Shown in pieces: positions 12,476-25,309 of a DNA stretch of 64,000 nt (position 1 is its first letter; every line of letters begins with the position of its first letter). A program made the translations under genes and the position numbers. The DNA is from Earliella scabrosa. Its lineage: Eukaryota > Basidiomycota > Agaricomycetes > Polyporales > Polyporaceae. The stretch covers positions 558,001 through 622,000 of the forward strand of contig JABYQQ010000002.1 in NCBI GenBank assembly GCA_022605405.1, read 5' to 3'. Under the pieces are notes generated by a model. The model was not told the DNA's origin. It saw only the letters and a program-made list of their open reading frames with translations, and did not search any database.

Positions 12476-15400
12476 GTTCGTCCGTCCCCGGCCGACGGGG
12501 GCGCGCCGTGTGTACGAAAATCCGGACGGGACGGGTCGCTGGGTGGATGGTGGGTGCGCGCGCGCGCGTGCGTGGCGTATGTTGTAAGTTATTGAGTTAT
12601 TGCAGCACACGAGGACGGTCCGCCTCTCGCAGTGTTATGAGACTGGGCCCACGTTTTACGCGTTACGTCTTATCGCTCGCTGTGCTGTGCTCACACATAG
12701 ACGATTGTACATGTACCACCCCCCCCCTTGTACTTGCTGTACTTGTACCGGTGACGGTGCTCTGTTTCTTCAATCATTGATACCCCCTTCCGGGTCTGCT
12801 CTTCTACCTCTGAATGCGTTGCTCTTCTCTTCGCTTCTCTGCCTGTTTCGGATGGGATTGGCGCGCCCGAGTCCGTCACCCGACCCGTTCCCCCAGATGG
12901 TGCAGGATACCTCCCGGCGGGGGTGCACGTTTACGGCCCTGGCCCTGGTGCGCCGGGTGCAGCGGATCTGGGTACAATCCGCTACCACCGGGCCCCGGCC
13001 CTGGTTGCGCACCGCCCGGAACGGACAGCTGGGTCGCTCGTTCGCTCGTTCGCTCGTTCGCTCGGTCGCCGTTTTTTCATTATGGGGAAGCATAAAGTCA
13101 TCATCGGGCGGCGGCGGCGCCAACGCGTCCCGCGAAGGTTGAACGTTGCGGCTCGGGCCATCCGCCATTCATTGCCAGGGTGCCTCGCGCAGCGTGCACG
13201 GCGCTCGGTGTCAGCTTGTAGGGTTCAGGGGTCCCGGACGGCCGTACGCGTGGGCGATGGCGACATTGGTACATTGCGACTCGAGTCGACATCTCGAGGA
13301 CGCCCGGCTCCCGCGTATCCTATCTCCTCCTCCTCCGACTCCCCCCAGCGCTCAGCACCATGCATGGGCATGGGTGGCGCGTCATTCTCGATGCGAAGAC
13401 GGCGCGAGCGCGCGCGGGGCGTTGCGATGCTGGTCTCCAGACTCCCTCCCCCCTCACTTCCTCGCGCGTGAGCCTTCCAGCGTCCGCCTTCGCCTTCGCC
13501 TTCGCTCGCGTAGCCAGGGGCAGACTCGCGACGCCGTACGTACGGTGAGAGCCCGGGCGGGACCAGAAGGAAAGTCAAACGCAACGTGTACTGAATTTCC
13601 CCCGAGCGACGCGCCACACTGCACCCGAGAGGAAGCGCGAGCAAAGGAAGGTAAGGATGGTTGAAGCCTACGCCGACCTGGAAGCAGCTAGAGCGTCGCC
13701 GGTCCGCCCTCCCCTCCCCCCTCCCTCCTCTTCCCTCCTCCCGGCCTCCTACGCTTTTGGCGGGTGTGTGAGAGCGACGGTGCCTGCGGCGGCCCCCTCG
13801 CCCCCTTCCAACGCGCATTCATTTCGTGCTTGCGGTTTACGTTCGCTCGTGCGTGCGCGTGCCAAGGGCGGGCCCGCCTGGGAACTGGCGGGCGCATGCA
13901 CCTGAGAGAGCCAAGCAAAAATAGAGTGAATAAGCACTCGATGCGAGGCTGACCGACACCGGCTCTCATGGGCAGATCTCGTCGTATCAGCTGGAACCGA
14001 TCACTGACCGTTTGGACACCGCACGAACGAGCGCCCGCGTCCCAGCACCGTCCTCTTCCAGCACCAGGGCGAATCCTCGTGCGGTCATTCAAGGACGCGG
14101 GGGAGCTGAGCTGCAAGATTGGCAGCTCGGGCCGCGTTGTGCCCTTTAGAGTGCCTCACATGGCCCTGTGCAGACGTTGAGGCGGCAGCGTTCGCGATCA
14201 AGGGCACTTCGCTGTCCGACTCGCTGCTTACGGTGCCCATTTGACGTATCCTATCCATCAAGTCCGACGCCCAAGGGTTCCCTCCGTGCGAGCCGTGCCC
14301 TTATCGGTGGGAGGGTGTGGCAAGCGATATTAGGGGCAAAGTTGAAATGAACTGCGTCGCTGACGTACCTCGGCGACTATTCCTGTACGTGCAGACATTC
14401 CGCCGTGCGCACGCCCCCATCCCGACTCGCGCACTCCCGAATGAATGAATGGATGATGAGTGACATCTGGTGCGGCCTGGGCTCTTGACTTTTGGGGGTC
14501 GGGTGGCCGTCGGAACGCCTTGCTGGTCACAGGCCACGGCTTTGCATCATAGCTGATGGTGGTTGTTATCGACCTTCCCGGAGGAACATGGAACCATGGC
14601 GCCATGGCGGGGCTCGCAGATCGGCGATGTGGCTGGCGCCAGGCTATATTGGCTCGACGCCAAAGCGCGGCGGATTTTGCCAGCGAGGACGTAAAGGCGG
14701 TTCACGAAGCTATTGCTCCAGCGCATGGCGGGACTGAAAACAGACTCAATATAATGCACGTGTGCCGTAAAGGGCGTTCTTGGCTTCCCGTGAGAGGTGC
14801 GAGGACGCTGTCGCTGACGCGGCCGCGCTGATTGAAAAGACCGTCAGTCATCACGAACACACAAGCGTCAGGTCCAGATACCGTACCTACTCGCTAAGTT
14901 GCACGTAACCCACACCATGCGTTGCAGACAGTCCAGATCTCGGAAAGTCCCGAGACCGATAATAATGCCGACGGTAGGGCGACCATGTCGTCCGGCAAAA
15001 GGACGGGTACATGCGATTTCTTTCTGATGACACCCCACCGCAGAGTGCGTGTGACCGGAACGCTGCATGTTTGAACAAAGTGGGAAGGAGTTCATGGAGT
15101 GTATGGGGAGCCGAATAACAGTGATGACTCACGGGAAGATGGGGTCAAGATGGTTTACCACGTAGGGCGCACCCTGCAGGTCTGACGAAGGTCCCCTCAA
15201 CGCGCGACCATCGATTTCCGGATACGCGTCCGGGGATCGCGACATCAACCACTGACATGGTGGGCAGCGCTTCCGACGACGTGCATGTCGCACACAGCCT
15301 ATGAGACCACAGCGGTTCAGTACGGTGATCATACTTACAGTGTGCCCACACCGTCTATCTTCATGAGCGAGCCGTTGTGGGCGTACCTCTGTGATCCCTG

Positions 15401-16512
15401 CTGCAACAGTAAGTAATCACAGGGCGCCCCGGAGTTTGGAACTATTTAGTATTAATCGAGAACTTACGCGCTGCGCTTGCTTCCGGCGTTCCATGATGTC
15501 AAGAGCTTGACGCCCACGCGTTAGGAAGTCCACATTCTGTATGTCAACACTCACCTTCCCATGCCGGCGGCTTCCTCGTCCGACACACCGGGCTGTGTCA
15601 TGCGGCCGCAGACTCGTAAAACATCACCAGTCCGATATACGAATTGGGCGCTGCGCGCGGGATATGAACGAAGCCCGGGGACAGTTCTGCCTGTGAGCGA
15701 TCCAGGGTATTTCTGGTGCGGCCGCGACACGAGGCGTCCGGAGCTGGAGAGTGCAATGAACGTGGTCGTAGATCGCAACAAAGGTGCGGTTCCGACCTTT
15801 CGGGGAGGACGTAAGGTGGGCAACGGAGTGACAGCGGGTAGGGAATCGGCACGTCCCGTGCGCCGTTAATGCTCCTTTGATCGAGACGCAACGCGACATG
15901 AGTACTGCACGGGACACAGAACCGCAGCAGACTCACAGAGATGTCGCGCTGGCACCGTAGGAATGTCGACTGGACCTGTCTAGATAAGAGCATGATACCG
16001 AGTCGGACATCGGATGAGGGTTGAGGTTGTTCGAACGCACGAAGCGGTTCCTAGACCTTGGTCCACTACACTTCAAAAACGTGGTTCGACGTTAGACCGT
16101 CGTTTGGCGGATGTCGGACGTCGGATTCTGGCCACAGCTGACGTCGGGCGTAGTAGCGTTAGAATCCTGCGGAATGAGAGAAGCGTGAATACTGTACATG
16201 CCGAAGCCGAATCAAACCTTCGGTCCACTTCTAAGACACAGCTCGTGCCAGCTGCCAACGCATCCACCACCCCACCCCACCCCCACGCCCCAACATGGTC
16301 CCCACGCTCGCATCTTCGCAGGTTTGTCCCCGAACTACACCCGGTGCCGGAGTTTCCCCTCCTTCACATTCCCTCCCACCGCTCTCTTGGCTTGCTCAGG
16401 TCTCATCGAGCGTGCGCCCGCGCCAGGCGAGGAGACTAGAAGCACTCGAGTCAGTTCCCGAGATTCGTGAACACGTCGTTGGACAGCGTACCTAGTACCG
16501 GCTGCTCTCCTT
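12476..16512. other. 4-kb intergenic stretch, no gene recognised
   Basis: It contains a (CG) tract near 12550, a C-run near 12720 and an imperfect (CTCGTTCG)n array at about 13033-13066. Frames such as 13225-13818 (-) and 15598-15993 (-) have compositions typical of chance frames and no motif. Unrecognised low-expression genes or RNA genes cannot be excluded. Confidence 0.5.
13033..13066. repeat. (CTCGTTCG)n microsatellite
   Basis: Tandem 8-nt units, the central copies perfect, seen directly downstream of the CFA gene. Confidence 0.8.
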
Positions 16513-18437
16513 TTACCCACAGCAGGTCCACCTCCCGTCGCGTTCAAACCAGACCTTCCCCTTTGGTAGGATGATGGTCCGCAGTGTCGGACACGCCTTG
16601 CTCCATGTGCGAGCAATCTCCCCTTCGTCTTCTATGGATGCGGACCCCGCCGCCATGAATGTTAGATAGCGAAGATCAGAGAACTTGGCCAGTGATGGGC
16701 CAGAGTCCTGCAACGTTTTCTACATAGAAGACAAACAGATATCAGCATCATGCACCGTTGCAGTGGGTTCTCGCAAGATGTGTACCCGCTGACGTTGCTG
16801 GGAAGCATCTAACTGAAGTGATGGGTGACAGTAACATCCGGAAGCGTTTGCTTAAGCTCCGGTCCGTGCACGAAAAAGCGGGACACGTTGGCTGATCTCG
16901 CGCTACTGCTCAATCCACGACCTGCTTATGTCCTATGCCCGGTCCCTCTGCGCTGCCATCGAGGTCATGGTGATTCCAGAAGGATAACTCAGCATGATGC
17001 GAGGGAGAGGTGCCGCAACCATCTGTCGAACCCGTTGTACTCGTCAAAGGGTTCGTTTCGTTTCACGGTACGAGCGGTCCTCTATGCCTGATGACAAGCC
17101 AGATCCAAGAAGAGCAATTGGCGAGCTCATACTGCTCTTCTAAGATCTACTGTGCCCACACCACGCTGACGCACCGAAGAGACAGACACGTACAGTCGAA
17201 GAGAGCTTGTGCCCCACAACCTTGAGACAATGCGAAATGCTATAGAACACGTTGGGCGTGTTCATCGGGAGGAAGCTATTGTGTACGCTTCTCCGGTATG
17301 CAGTCGCAACGTCATTGGAGACACGATAGGCCACCTAGTCTCAGTTAGTGGTGAGGTGTCCTCGTGTCTCGTCCTGGCCTTAGTGGGCATCATTCAATAC
17401 CTTGTGCGACACTGAGCGCCAAGCACCGGGTACATCCCGCATCCCGCGTCACTCGAGGCTCGAGTGACGAGCAAGGGAACGTTTTGACGCCAGGTACGGC
17501 AGGAGGACGGGGGGCATGATAGCAAGCGCAGCAATGGAAGATGTCACTGAATGCAGGGGCAAAGGCTACTCACGTTATCGAACAACGCCATCAGAACCAC
17601 GATGTGCAGCGCCTCCAGCTTAGGCAACCGACTAGCCACCTCGGGGAGGAGTATGTTGGGGGGCAGTTGCGAGTCAAGCGACATGATCGTGAGTCGCTTG
17701 ATGGGTGCAGTGGAGAGGCGCAGGGCGTCGAGCGGTTGGATGCCGTCCTCCAGGAACATCGACAACGAGACCGCTTCCACCGGTCTTCCGCTGACAACTG
17801 CAGAGATAACGGACGGACCTGCATGCACTGCACGGAATGACCTGAGGTGTGGCATGGCGGAGTTGGAGAGGACGAACGGCTGTTTTGTCTGAAACCCGCG
17901 GAGACAGAGCTCGATGAGCTGTGGTTGGCTCTCCAGGATCTCCGCGAGCTGGGCGTCGCAACGAATAGACGTTCCGAGGGATTTTAGCTTCGACCGTATG
18001 CCGGTTAGGACCCATGCGAGGCCGTAGTGGTTGTCTTGAGGAGACAGCTCAATGCTAAGGTGACGGAGAGATGTGAGGTGGGTGAGGGTGTCTCTTAGGA
18101 GACGGAAGAGGTTTGCAACCACGCGATGCGAGGCCCAGTCGATGGAGAGCTTGCGGACTAGGACGGCATACGCGGGGTTGTGGCAGAGGACCTTGAGGCA
18201 AGCGACACAACGTTTGGCGGTCATTTCCGGTATGTCGATGATCCGATAGAGAATGCGGGACGCTATGGAATGCAAGCAGTGACTGACCCGCATCACCGGA
18301 GGGAGTTGGTTGTATTCAAGCTCCTGGATGACGCAGTCGAGTATCTCGGGTGGGAAGGAGAGCAATGGGAAGTAGGGGTCATGCGTAGCAGGCGGGGAGG
18401 CAGAGGCGACACGCGAGAGCAATCCAAGACAGAGCAT
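16513..18437 (-). CDS. F-box/LRR protein, probable 2-exon model with a long intron (F-box gene 2)
   Basis: The main exon is 18437-17574, taking the ATG at 18437 because the longer frame starts with GTG. It encodes an F-box-like start (LLSFPPEILDCVIQEL, then VMRVSHCLHSIASRILYR) and leucine-rich segments (LTSLRHLSIELS, QPQLIELCLRGF, LPKLEALHIVVL). It ends at a GTGAGT donor in phase 0. A terminal exon at 16707-16513 starts in phase 0 after GCAG and encodes a plausible C-terminus (DLRYLTFMAAG, ACPTLRTIILPKGKVWF). This gives about 352 aa. The implied 866-nt intron is far longer than any other here, so missing exons or an insertion are possible. The likely role is an SCF substrate adaptor; substrate unknown. 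Confidence 0.65.
17447..17469. repeat. 23-nt perfect palindrome
   Basis: Two 11-bp arms around a single central G, built on a pair of XhoI-like CTCGAG cores. It lies in the long putative intron of F-box gene 2. Confidence 0.85.
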
Positions 18438-21178
18438 GAGAGGAAGAGCGTCGTCGTTGAGGGGATATCGAGCTCGCTGTGGGCAACGCCCTCGATAACA
18501 GCCACCGGCGACGCCCACGGCAGGCGTCTAATTCCGTCACGGTGCCCGTTTTGGTAGTCACAGTAATCACTGTGGAAACAACCATCTCGCCTGAACATGT
18601 CCTTCGTGAGGCTCAAAGTCGTCCTCGAGTTGTCAAGCACAGCCAAGCATTTTTGCAACTACAATGATGCGGAACGTGCTTTGTGCCACGGGCGAGCGGT
18701 CCACCATACCTGAGCGATCCGCCCGATTCCTCCAATCCACTGCAAGAGTCGTCTCCGCGTCAACTTCACCGTCACGAGACAGTCAGCAAGAAACCTTACA
18801 CTCATGACTGTACAGGAGGCACCGCCCTTCTGGCTCCCTCGTCATATTTAGCACCATCGCTGGTCCATCCCATAGTGAACTGCGCATCCTCAAGGACGGG
18901 CCGGCCTTCCCTTCATCGTCGTGGTTCTATCCTGCCTAACCATCTCCGTTGTGAAGTGTTTTGAACAGCTGGTGACTGTCTGCTCCCAGGTCTCCCTTCA
19001 CACTTTGTCTTCTCTTCATTCTCATTAATCCCGAACTTGAAGAGCTGACATGCGACTCATGTTGTGGCGGCCTAAGTTCATCCGAGAATATACAGAGCCG
19101 CAAATGTGGAGAGCACCGTGAGAGGAGGAATTCCCGTACTCCAGGTAACTCCCATATGGTCTCGGAGCTTGCTGCTTCTAGCTCTCCTCGCCCATTCTTT
19201 AGCCTTCTACTTCTACTCTCGGGTGCCTCATCGTCAATACCCGGATACACAAGCGCCTCCAACAGTGCAGCGGATCTTCTCCGCATGAAGGCTTGAACCT
19301 TGCGATACGTACGAAGGTCTCATGAGTCCACTATCTCCGGTCCTGACAATTTCCATTGAGCCACCGATCCCCGGACCGTGTATGTGCCATTCTATTACAC
19401 TTGACTTTCTCAGATACCATGCCTGCTCTCATGATCGTCGACCTTCAAGTTTCGATGGGTCCAGCCTGAGGGTGCTGTGCCTCGCACATACACCGCAGCA
19501 ATATTAATGGCACGCTCCGTCAATCTGGAGACAAGAATAACTCGGTTCAACAGGTCCCGCTATCTACGACGTAGACGCTGCACGCTCGAACGCACGCACG
19601 AGGCATTGCTAGACTAAAACCAGCCGCTGATCTTCGCAGCGTCTGTCGGGCTCCCGTGCAGGTGGCAGCTACCATCGTGGCCACGCACGGGCTTCGCCAT
19701 CGACGTATCTCCGGCTTGCGCCCGCGAGACGAGCTTCGGCAGTTCGGAATACCACGCAAGCCACGTCTAGCCCGCTTTGGCGACCATGGCGCGGTCATGA
19801 GTACCATTCAGCCTCGAGCTCAGCTTCGCGGATGAATCCGCCAATATGACTATCCTCGGCTAGGGCGTCGCGCTCGAGGAACGAGTGACGAACGCACTCG
19901 TTTCGCTATTGGCCGTCTGGTGCACGATGTCTAGAATTCAGGCCCCAGTCAGTGTGTGTCGTTTGTAGAGTTTCGATCCTGTTCTGAAGTCTGTTGTTAC
20001 CGTAGACTTCAGTCGGGCGCGATGGAGAGACACAAGCACCAATAATACCGAGGGTCGAGTACCTGAAAGATAAGTACCGACACGAACTGAGGCAATAAGA
20101 AGGATCCGAACAATTCGCAACACACCAAAACGGCAATGACGCTTTCCGCCAGCGGAAAGTTCGCGTCCGCTCTCCAGCGGGCCGGTGCGGGTGCGAATGC
20201 GAAGGGGGAGGAGGGCGTGTATGCACGCTTATGGGCGTCCGGCAGGACTGTAGCGGAGTTGCGTCGCTGAGTCTGAGGGCCGAACTCTGTCCTGCGTGAG
20301 AGGAGATCGCGCCGAGAAGGACCCCCCATTGCCGGCAGAGGAGAGGGGGGGCGCGGTCGTTCTCTTCTGTCTGCGCGCATGGGCACGCACGGTGACGGAG
20401 GATCGGACACTCGTGTACACCGCAAGAAACTGGGGCCATGCATAGAGTTGACGGGAGCGCGAGTCCGAAGCATGACCATGCTTCGACCTGGCTTCGACTT
20501 TCTCTCTGTGCGGCGCCGATGCGGAGTGGAGCGTCGTCAGAGAATGCGAGGGCGGGTGTTAGGCGGGCTTCTGAGAAGGCTGCTGCTGAGTACGATGAAT
20601 GAGAGCATGAATAATCAGCCCGCGATCGGGTCAGAGAGCTCAAAGATATACGGTGCGACCGAATAGAGGTGTGCCTGGGATGCGGATGAAGGCTGACGTG
20701 ACGTTACGGAGCACGGTGACTCGGCCGACTTGTCCTGCCAACGGTCCGGTGTGACGACTGCATCATAGACTCGAAGCTAGTACAATCCTAGTCAGTGTCA
20801 CGCGAAATAGATAACCAACTGCGTCTCATACCAAGTGATGCTGAGTCGGTACCGGTAAACTGGACATCCATATGTCGTTTGGAGATGATAACAGCAGGGA
20901 TGCCCCAGTGCAATGAATAGTCGCACAGAAAGAGCCGGAGACTTGGACAACATACTCTTGATAGAACTTCAATCACGCACCTGAAAAAGCATACTTGAAA
21001 GCGATGCGCCAAGAGGAGGACCGAACGATCATACACAGACGTCGAATATCCTCCGAGAGCAAGAGATGGTATATAGCGGTACATTATGCGAGTATATCTA
21101 ATCGTCAGCGTGCGGACGTTGTCTCTAATACGCGATCGTAAAAACCCATGAACGTCGACCCCTCACCCAGCCGGCCAT
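18438..21178. other. 2.7-kb intergenic stretch, no gene recognised
   Basis: Frames at 18936-19286 (-) and 19906-20643 (-) show no recognisable domain and no convincing splice partners. Nothing else is supported. Confidence 0.5.
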
Positions 21179-22375
21179 TTACTCGGCCTTTTTCTTGCCC
21201 GTGAACGAGTAGTTGACGACCTCCGCCTCCGCGCGCAGACCCTCCTGCTCGGCATCCTGGATCATCTTGCGCTCCATCGCCTCGTACTCCTCCTTCGAGA
21301 GGTTGAGCTTCTTCATCTCGTTGACGCGCTTGCGGTACTCGCGGTACTTGTCGTCGGTGCCGAACATGCGGTCGAACCACCGGAAGGACGTCGAGAAGTT
21401 GTTCACGAACGCCATGTGGTGGAAGTCGTGGTGCTCAGCGCCGGACCAGAAGGGGAGGATGTGCTGGAGCGACCAGGGGAAGTCTGGCGTATAATAGTAT
21501 GAGCATACAGCCTATGATACTGGCTAGGACGGCCGGGAAAGTGGGATACTCACCGTAGCCGCTGTGCGCGTCAATGGCCTGGAAGAGACGGAGGACGATC
21601 CAGACGTAGACGGAGAAGATGTGGAGGTCGCGGCGGAACGCACAGTACAAGATGGGACCAGCGATGGTACCGGTGCCGAGGATCATGACCTCCGCGGGAT
21701 GCGCGTACTCGGCCGCGAGACCAAAGGGCGCCGAGTACTTGTGGTGGATCTTGTGAATGTGCTTGTAGAGGGGGCCCCAGTGGAGCGCGCGGTGGGCGAA
21801 GAAGTGGAACATGTCCTCGAAGACGAAGAAGAACGCGATCTGGGCAGCCTGGTGCTGCCACGGCGGGAAGGGGACTTGCCAGGTGGACATGCCGAGGAAC
21901 TCAGCCACGGGGTGGAAGAGCCAGATCTGCAGACACAGACCAGGTTGGCAGGGAACGCGAGCGAATGAAGGGCGAGAAAACACGTACCACGGGCAGCTCG
22001 ACCATGAAGTGCGAGAAGAGGACCTGCTTGGTGCACTCCCACTGCTCCTTCGCTGTTGGGATCTTGTTGGGCTGGAGCTTCCATTTCCTGAAATATGGGA
22101 TCTGGTCGATGATGATCCATGGCACGCAACGTCCGAAGTAGACAATCTGGGTAGAGCAAGACGAGTTGGCCGGCGCTCGAGGAGGAGAGAAAACGCGTCC
22201 GTACCTCGTGCAGCAGGAAGCTCGCAAGACCCGTTGCAAGGGCGGGGTTACCTAGCCAAAGATACCACGCAACCCACTGCGTCTCCAGCCAGGTAAGCTT
22301 GCTGAAGTCGGTGCCAGCATTAGCATATAGCTGCTGCGAGGTGAGGTGAGACGTGATCGGGACAGTCGAGTTCAT
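21179..22375 (-). CDS. ERG25: C-4 methylsterol oxidase (sterol 4-alpha-methyl oxidase), 4 exons
   Basis: This di-iron endoplasmic-reticulum enzyme oxidises the C-4 methyl groups of 4,4-dimethylzymosterol in ergosterol synthesis, acting with ERG26 and ERG27. Exons are 22375-22205, 22146-21988, 21926-21554 and 21483-21179, all in phase, giving 335 aa, close to the usual 300-350 for the family. The fatty-acid-hydroxylase histidine clusters are complete: HRALH (about residues 155-159), HKIHH (168-172) and HHDFHH (about 252-257). Hydrophobic segments flank them. The protein ends in KKAE, which fits a KKXX di-lysine ER-retrieval signal, as expected for an ER-membrane sterol enzyme. The next gene upstream, GPI18, is on the same strand but 1.3 kb away, so the two are transcribed independently. 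Confidence 0.96.
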
Positions 22376-23679
22376 CGCAGCTGGTGATCGGGGGACGCGA
22401 GACTATAAGACTGGGAACACGAGTCTTGCAAGCGTCCGGGGCGCGTCGGGATGGAGGAACTGGGCAAGAGGCAACCGCCGTTGGCTGCTCGCCGTCCGCT
22501 GGCGTGGGTTTTATGAACACGTATTTTTGGTGGGGCGAGAAGTCGCGTCGTACGACCTCGGCTATCGGAAATATGTCCGCGCACGTGGCGCCGGCGCTCG
22601 ACCCGCCCCCGCCCCCGCCTTCACCGTTCTGGCTCCTCTGGCCTGCTCGAGCCGTGCTCGAGCCTCACCGCCGTCAGTCCGCCGTCTGGCAAATGTCGCG
22701 AACGCGACAGGATAGCACGATGGTCCGCCAGAAGCCATTTAATATTCATGATGACGCACCACCACCGTTGTGGCTGAATAGACGCTTGGTGTCTCGAACA
22801 CCGAAAGTGTCGGTACGGCCGGAACAAGTCGTTCTTCAACCAAATTACAGCCTCGGCGTGCTCCCGAACATGTTGTAAGCATCACTGAGTGGGCGCAGCG
22901 GACAGAATTCATATATAGCAGGCCCCGAGCGGAGGCCGAACAAGTGGCCTGTGGGGCCCATATTATGACGCTCAGCTCGTGCTAAGTGGCAAAGGAACTC
23001 CACGCCCCAACTTGGCGAATATCGACCATGGCGAATTTTTTGGTGCGACTCGGGAGAGAACTCTGATAAGTGTGGACAAGGTGTGGATCCTGGTGGGACA
23101 GTGACAGAACGTGGTGGCTTCCTCGTAAGGCTCGACACACCTAAGTTCGAGGGGAAGGTCTCAACGGGTAGTCAAGCGGCCAACACTGGATATGGACGTC
23201 TGGATAGTTCAATTGGCGGAAGGCCGGAGGACGCTCGATGAACAGTGAACAAGGATTTACTCCCCAGAGCTAATAATTGTCCAAGGGACGAATTTGACCA
23301 GCATACACCCACATCTCCCGTAGAGTCTAGACAAGCAACTCACCTAAACGTCGACTCGGACGGAATGGTGCGACGCAGCGCACGACGACATGTACGTTGC
23401 ATCGCGCTCGACAGTCCGGAGAAACACTATTGTACCGACTCTGTGGAGGATGTCAGCTGTCGTGCAAGAACAATATTCGGGTGCAAGCGGGATCCGAGCA
23501 TGTTCACTACTCACAAAGCACATCCGTGACGCCTCTGTCCGCCCCTCCGAATCGTCCGTCCCCAAAGAGCTATAGCACCCAGCGCCACGTTCTCTCCCGA
23601 CTCCGGACCATCGACACGAAAACCCAATCGCGCCCAAACGTCCCACAGAACCCCACACTCATCCAGCGCAAAATCACCT
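22376..23679. other. 1.3-kb intergenic region (ERG25 promoter and GPI18 3' side)
   Basis: The frames here are short and motif-free. The first few hundred bases must include the ERG25 promoter, but I see no clear TATA box or sterol regulatory element. Confidence 0.5.
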
Positions 23680-25309
23680 TCAAGCAGGAGGCAAGAACAC
23701 CCCCCACAGCACACAACTCACCGCGCCCCAGACGACGCTCCAGCCCACCCACAGCCTCCCAGCCCTCGGGCGCTCGACGAGCAGCCACGCCGCCGCCCAA
23801 TAGGTGAGCGGCATGCTCGCCGCGAGGCGCAGCACGATCTGCGTGTGGGACGCGAAGAGCAGCAGGAGGGACAGCGCGAGCGCGTGGATCGCGTGCGGCG
23901 CGAGAGAGGGGCGGAGGAAGGGCGAGCGTGTGGGTGGGCTCGATCGAGGGTGGGCGGCGGAACGGTGGTCCGCTTGGTGTGTCTTCCCCGGATGACTTGA
24001 CCCTGGGCGGGTGTGTGTGGACTCTGTGGGCGCATGGGCGGATCTTGAGGTGATCATGGGGACGAGGGAATGAAGTCTTGGCAAGAGGGCGTGGCGGATG
24101 TAGTGTGTGGTAAAGGAGAAGAGCAGGATGAGCGGGGGCGCGCCGAGGAGGAAGTTCGGGAGTTGTTGGACGGTCCAGTAGAGCATGAAGCCGCTGTTCC
24201 AGTACTTGGCCTGGACGTATGTGTAGATGGAGGCAGGGTAAGCGTTGCACCACGGTGCGGGACTGGATGTATGCGTGCAGAATTGGCGGTAGGCGGAGTA
24301 CTGATGGTAGATGAACGGCGAACACGATAACCCGCACAGAATCGCGGCGTGGAGAAGCGCGCCGACATGGATCTGCCAAGAGCTTCAGCGAGCGAGCGTG
24401 ACTTGGGCTCAACATTACTGACCTTCCGACGGGCGAGGAGAGGTTCGACGATCATTCCCCAGATCAAGAAGCCGCAAAGGAAGATGCCATTCGAGCGGAA
24501 GGCACCTGCGGTTAAGAAGGCCACTGCCGCGTAAAACCAATTTCCTCTTGCGCAGTGCAACATGCCTGCTAATACATCAGAATCCGGCAAGTGGCCATGC
24601 GGGCAAACATACCTCTGTACGACAAGTACGTGAAGAACGGCTCGGTGTACCCCGCGACGCGAAGGGTGACCGGGCTGCTCGGGAGCAGCGACAACAGCGC
24701 GGCCAGAAATGCTGCTTCTCTCGATCTGAGGTGGATCAGAGACAGGTCGTACAGAGTCAGGACGGAGCACGAGGTCAGCGTCGTGGCGATGAAGCCTCCA
24801 AGCAAGACATTCTCCAGGCTGGCGGAGGAGCTGGGACCGACGCTAGGTATGAGGTCGAAGATGTAGCCGATGACGCGACCTGCCCTGCTCATAGTATGCG
24901 GCAGGCCAGGGAAGAACGCCCATTCGTGTTCGTAGACGTAACCGTCCGTCGCGACGTGCGCGAAGTGGAACGCGTCCCACCTCAGGACGGCGGAGGCGAG
25001 GGTGTGTCGGAGGTGGAGGAAAAAATCAGCATCGGGAGCAAGCGGGGGCAGCAACACGTGTGGAGATGCGTCAAAGAGGGGGAAATGGGCCGCGATGACG
25101 GTCAGAACCAGAGTCAAGGCTGTCGCGGTGCATGAGAGCGCGAGGAGGACTCTGCGGTTGTGGCTGTCATTGTCAAGCGCGGCGGCTTGTGGTTCCTTCC
25201 CAAGTTCGCCAGAGGAAGCGTCCTCATGTGCGTATAAGTTGGCATATGTCGAAAGCGAGGCCGGGATGACCGTTTCTCCCGCCTTTGGTGTGTGTGCCGA
25301 CTGTGACAT
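23680..25309 (-). CDS. GPI18: GPI mannosyltransferase 2 (PIG-V family), 3 exons
   Basis: The family adds the second mannose to the glycosylphosphatidylinositol precursor in the ER lumen, using dolichol-phosphate mannose. Exons are 25309-24613, 24565-24423 and 24372-23680, in phase, giving 510 aa. Family landmarks are RWDAFHF (about residue 110, in the first luminal loop), the TEPFFTYLSYRG segment rejoined across intron 1, GMLHCARGNWFYAA and FRSNGIFLCGFLIWG. Multiple hydrophobic helices follow, including PNFLLGAPPLILLFSF and the C-terminal tryptophan-rich span. Exon 3 contains a hydrophilic Ser/Thr/His/Pro insertion (about residues 355-395) that reads through in frame; it might hide an unspliced intron. 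The start is the first ATG of the frame. Confidence 0.92.

Noticed and set aside
19906..20643. 245-aa minus-strand frame
   Set aside because: No domain, low-complexity Ser/Arg/Pro content and no splice-linked neighbours.
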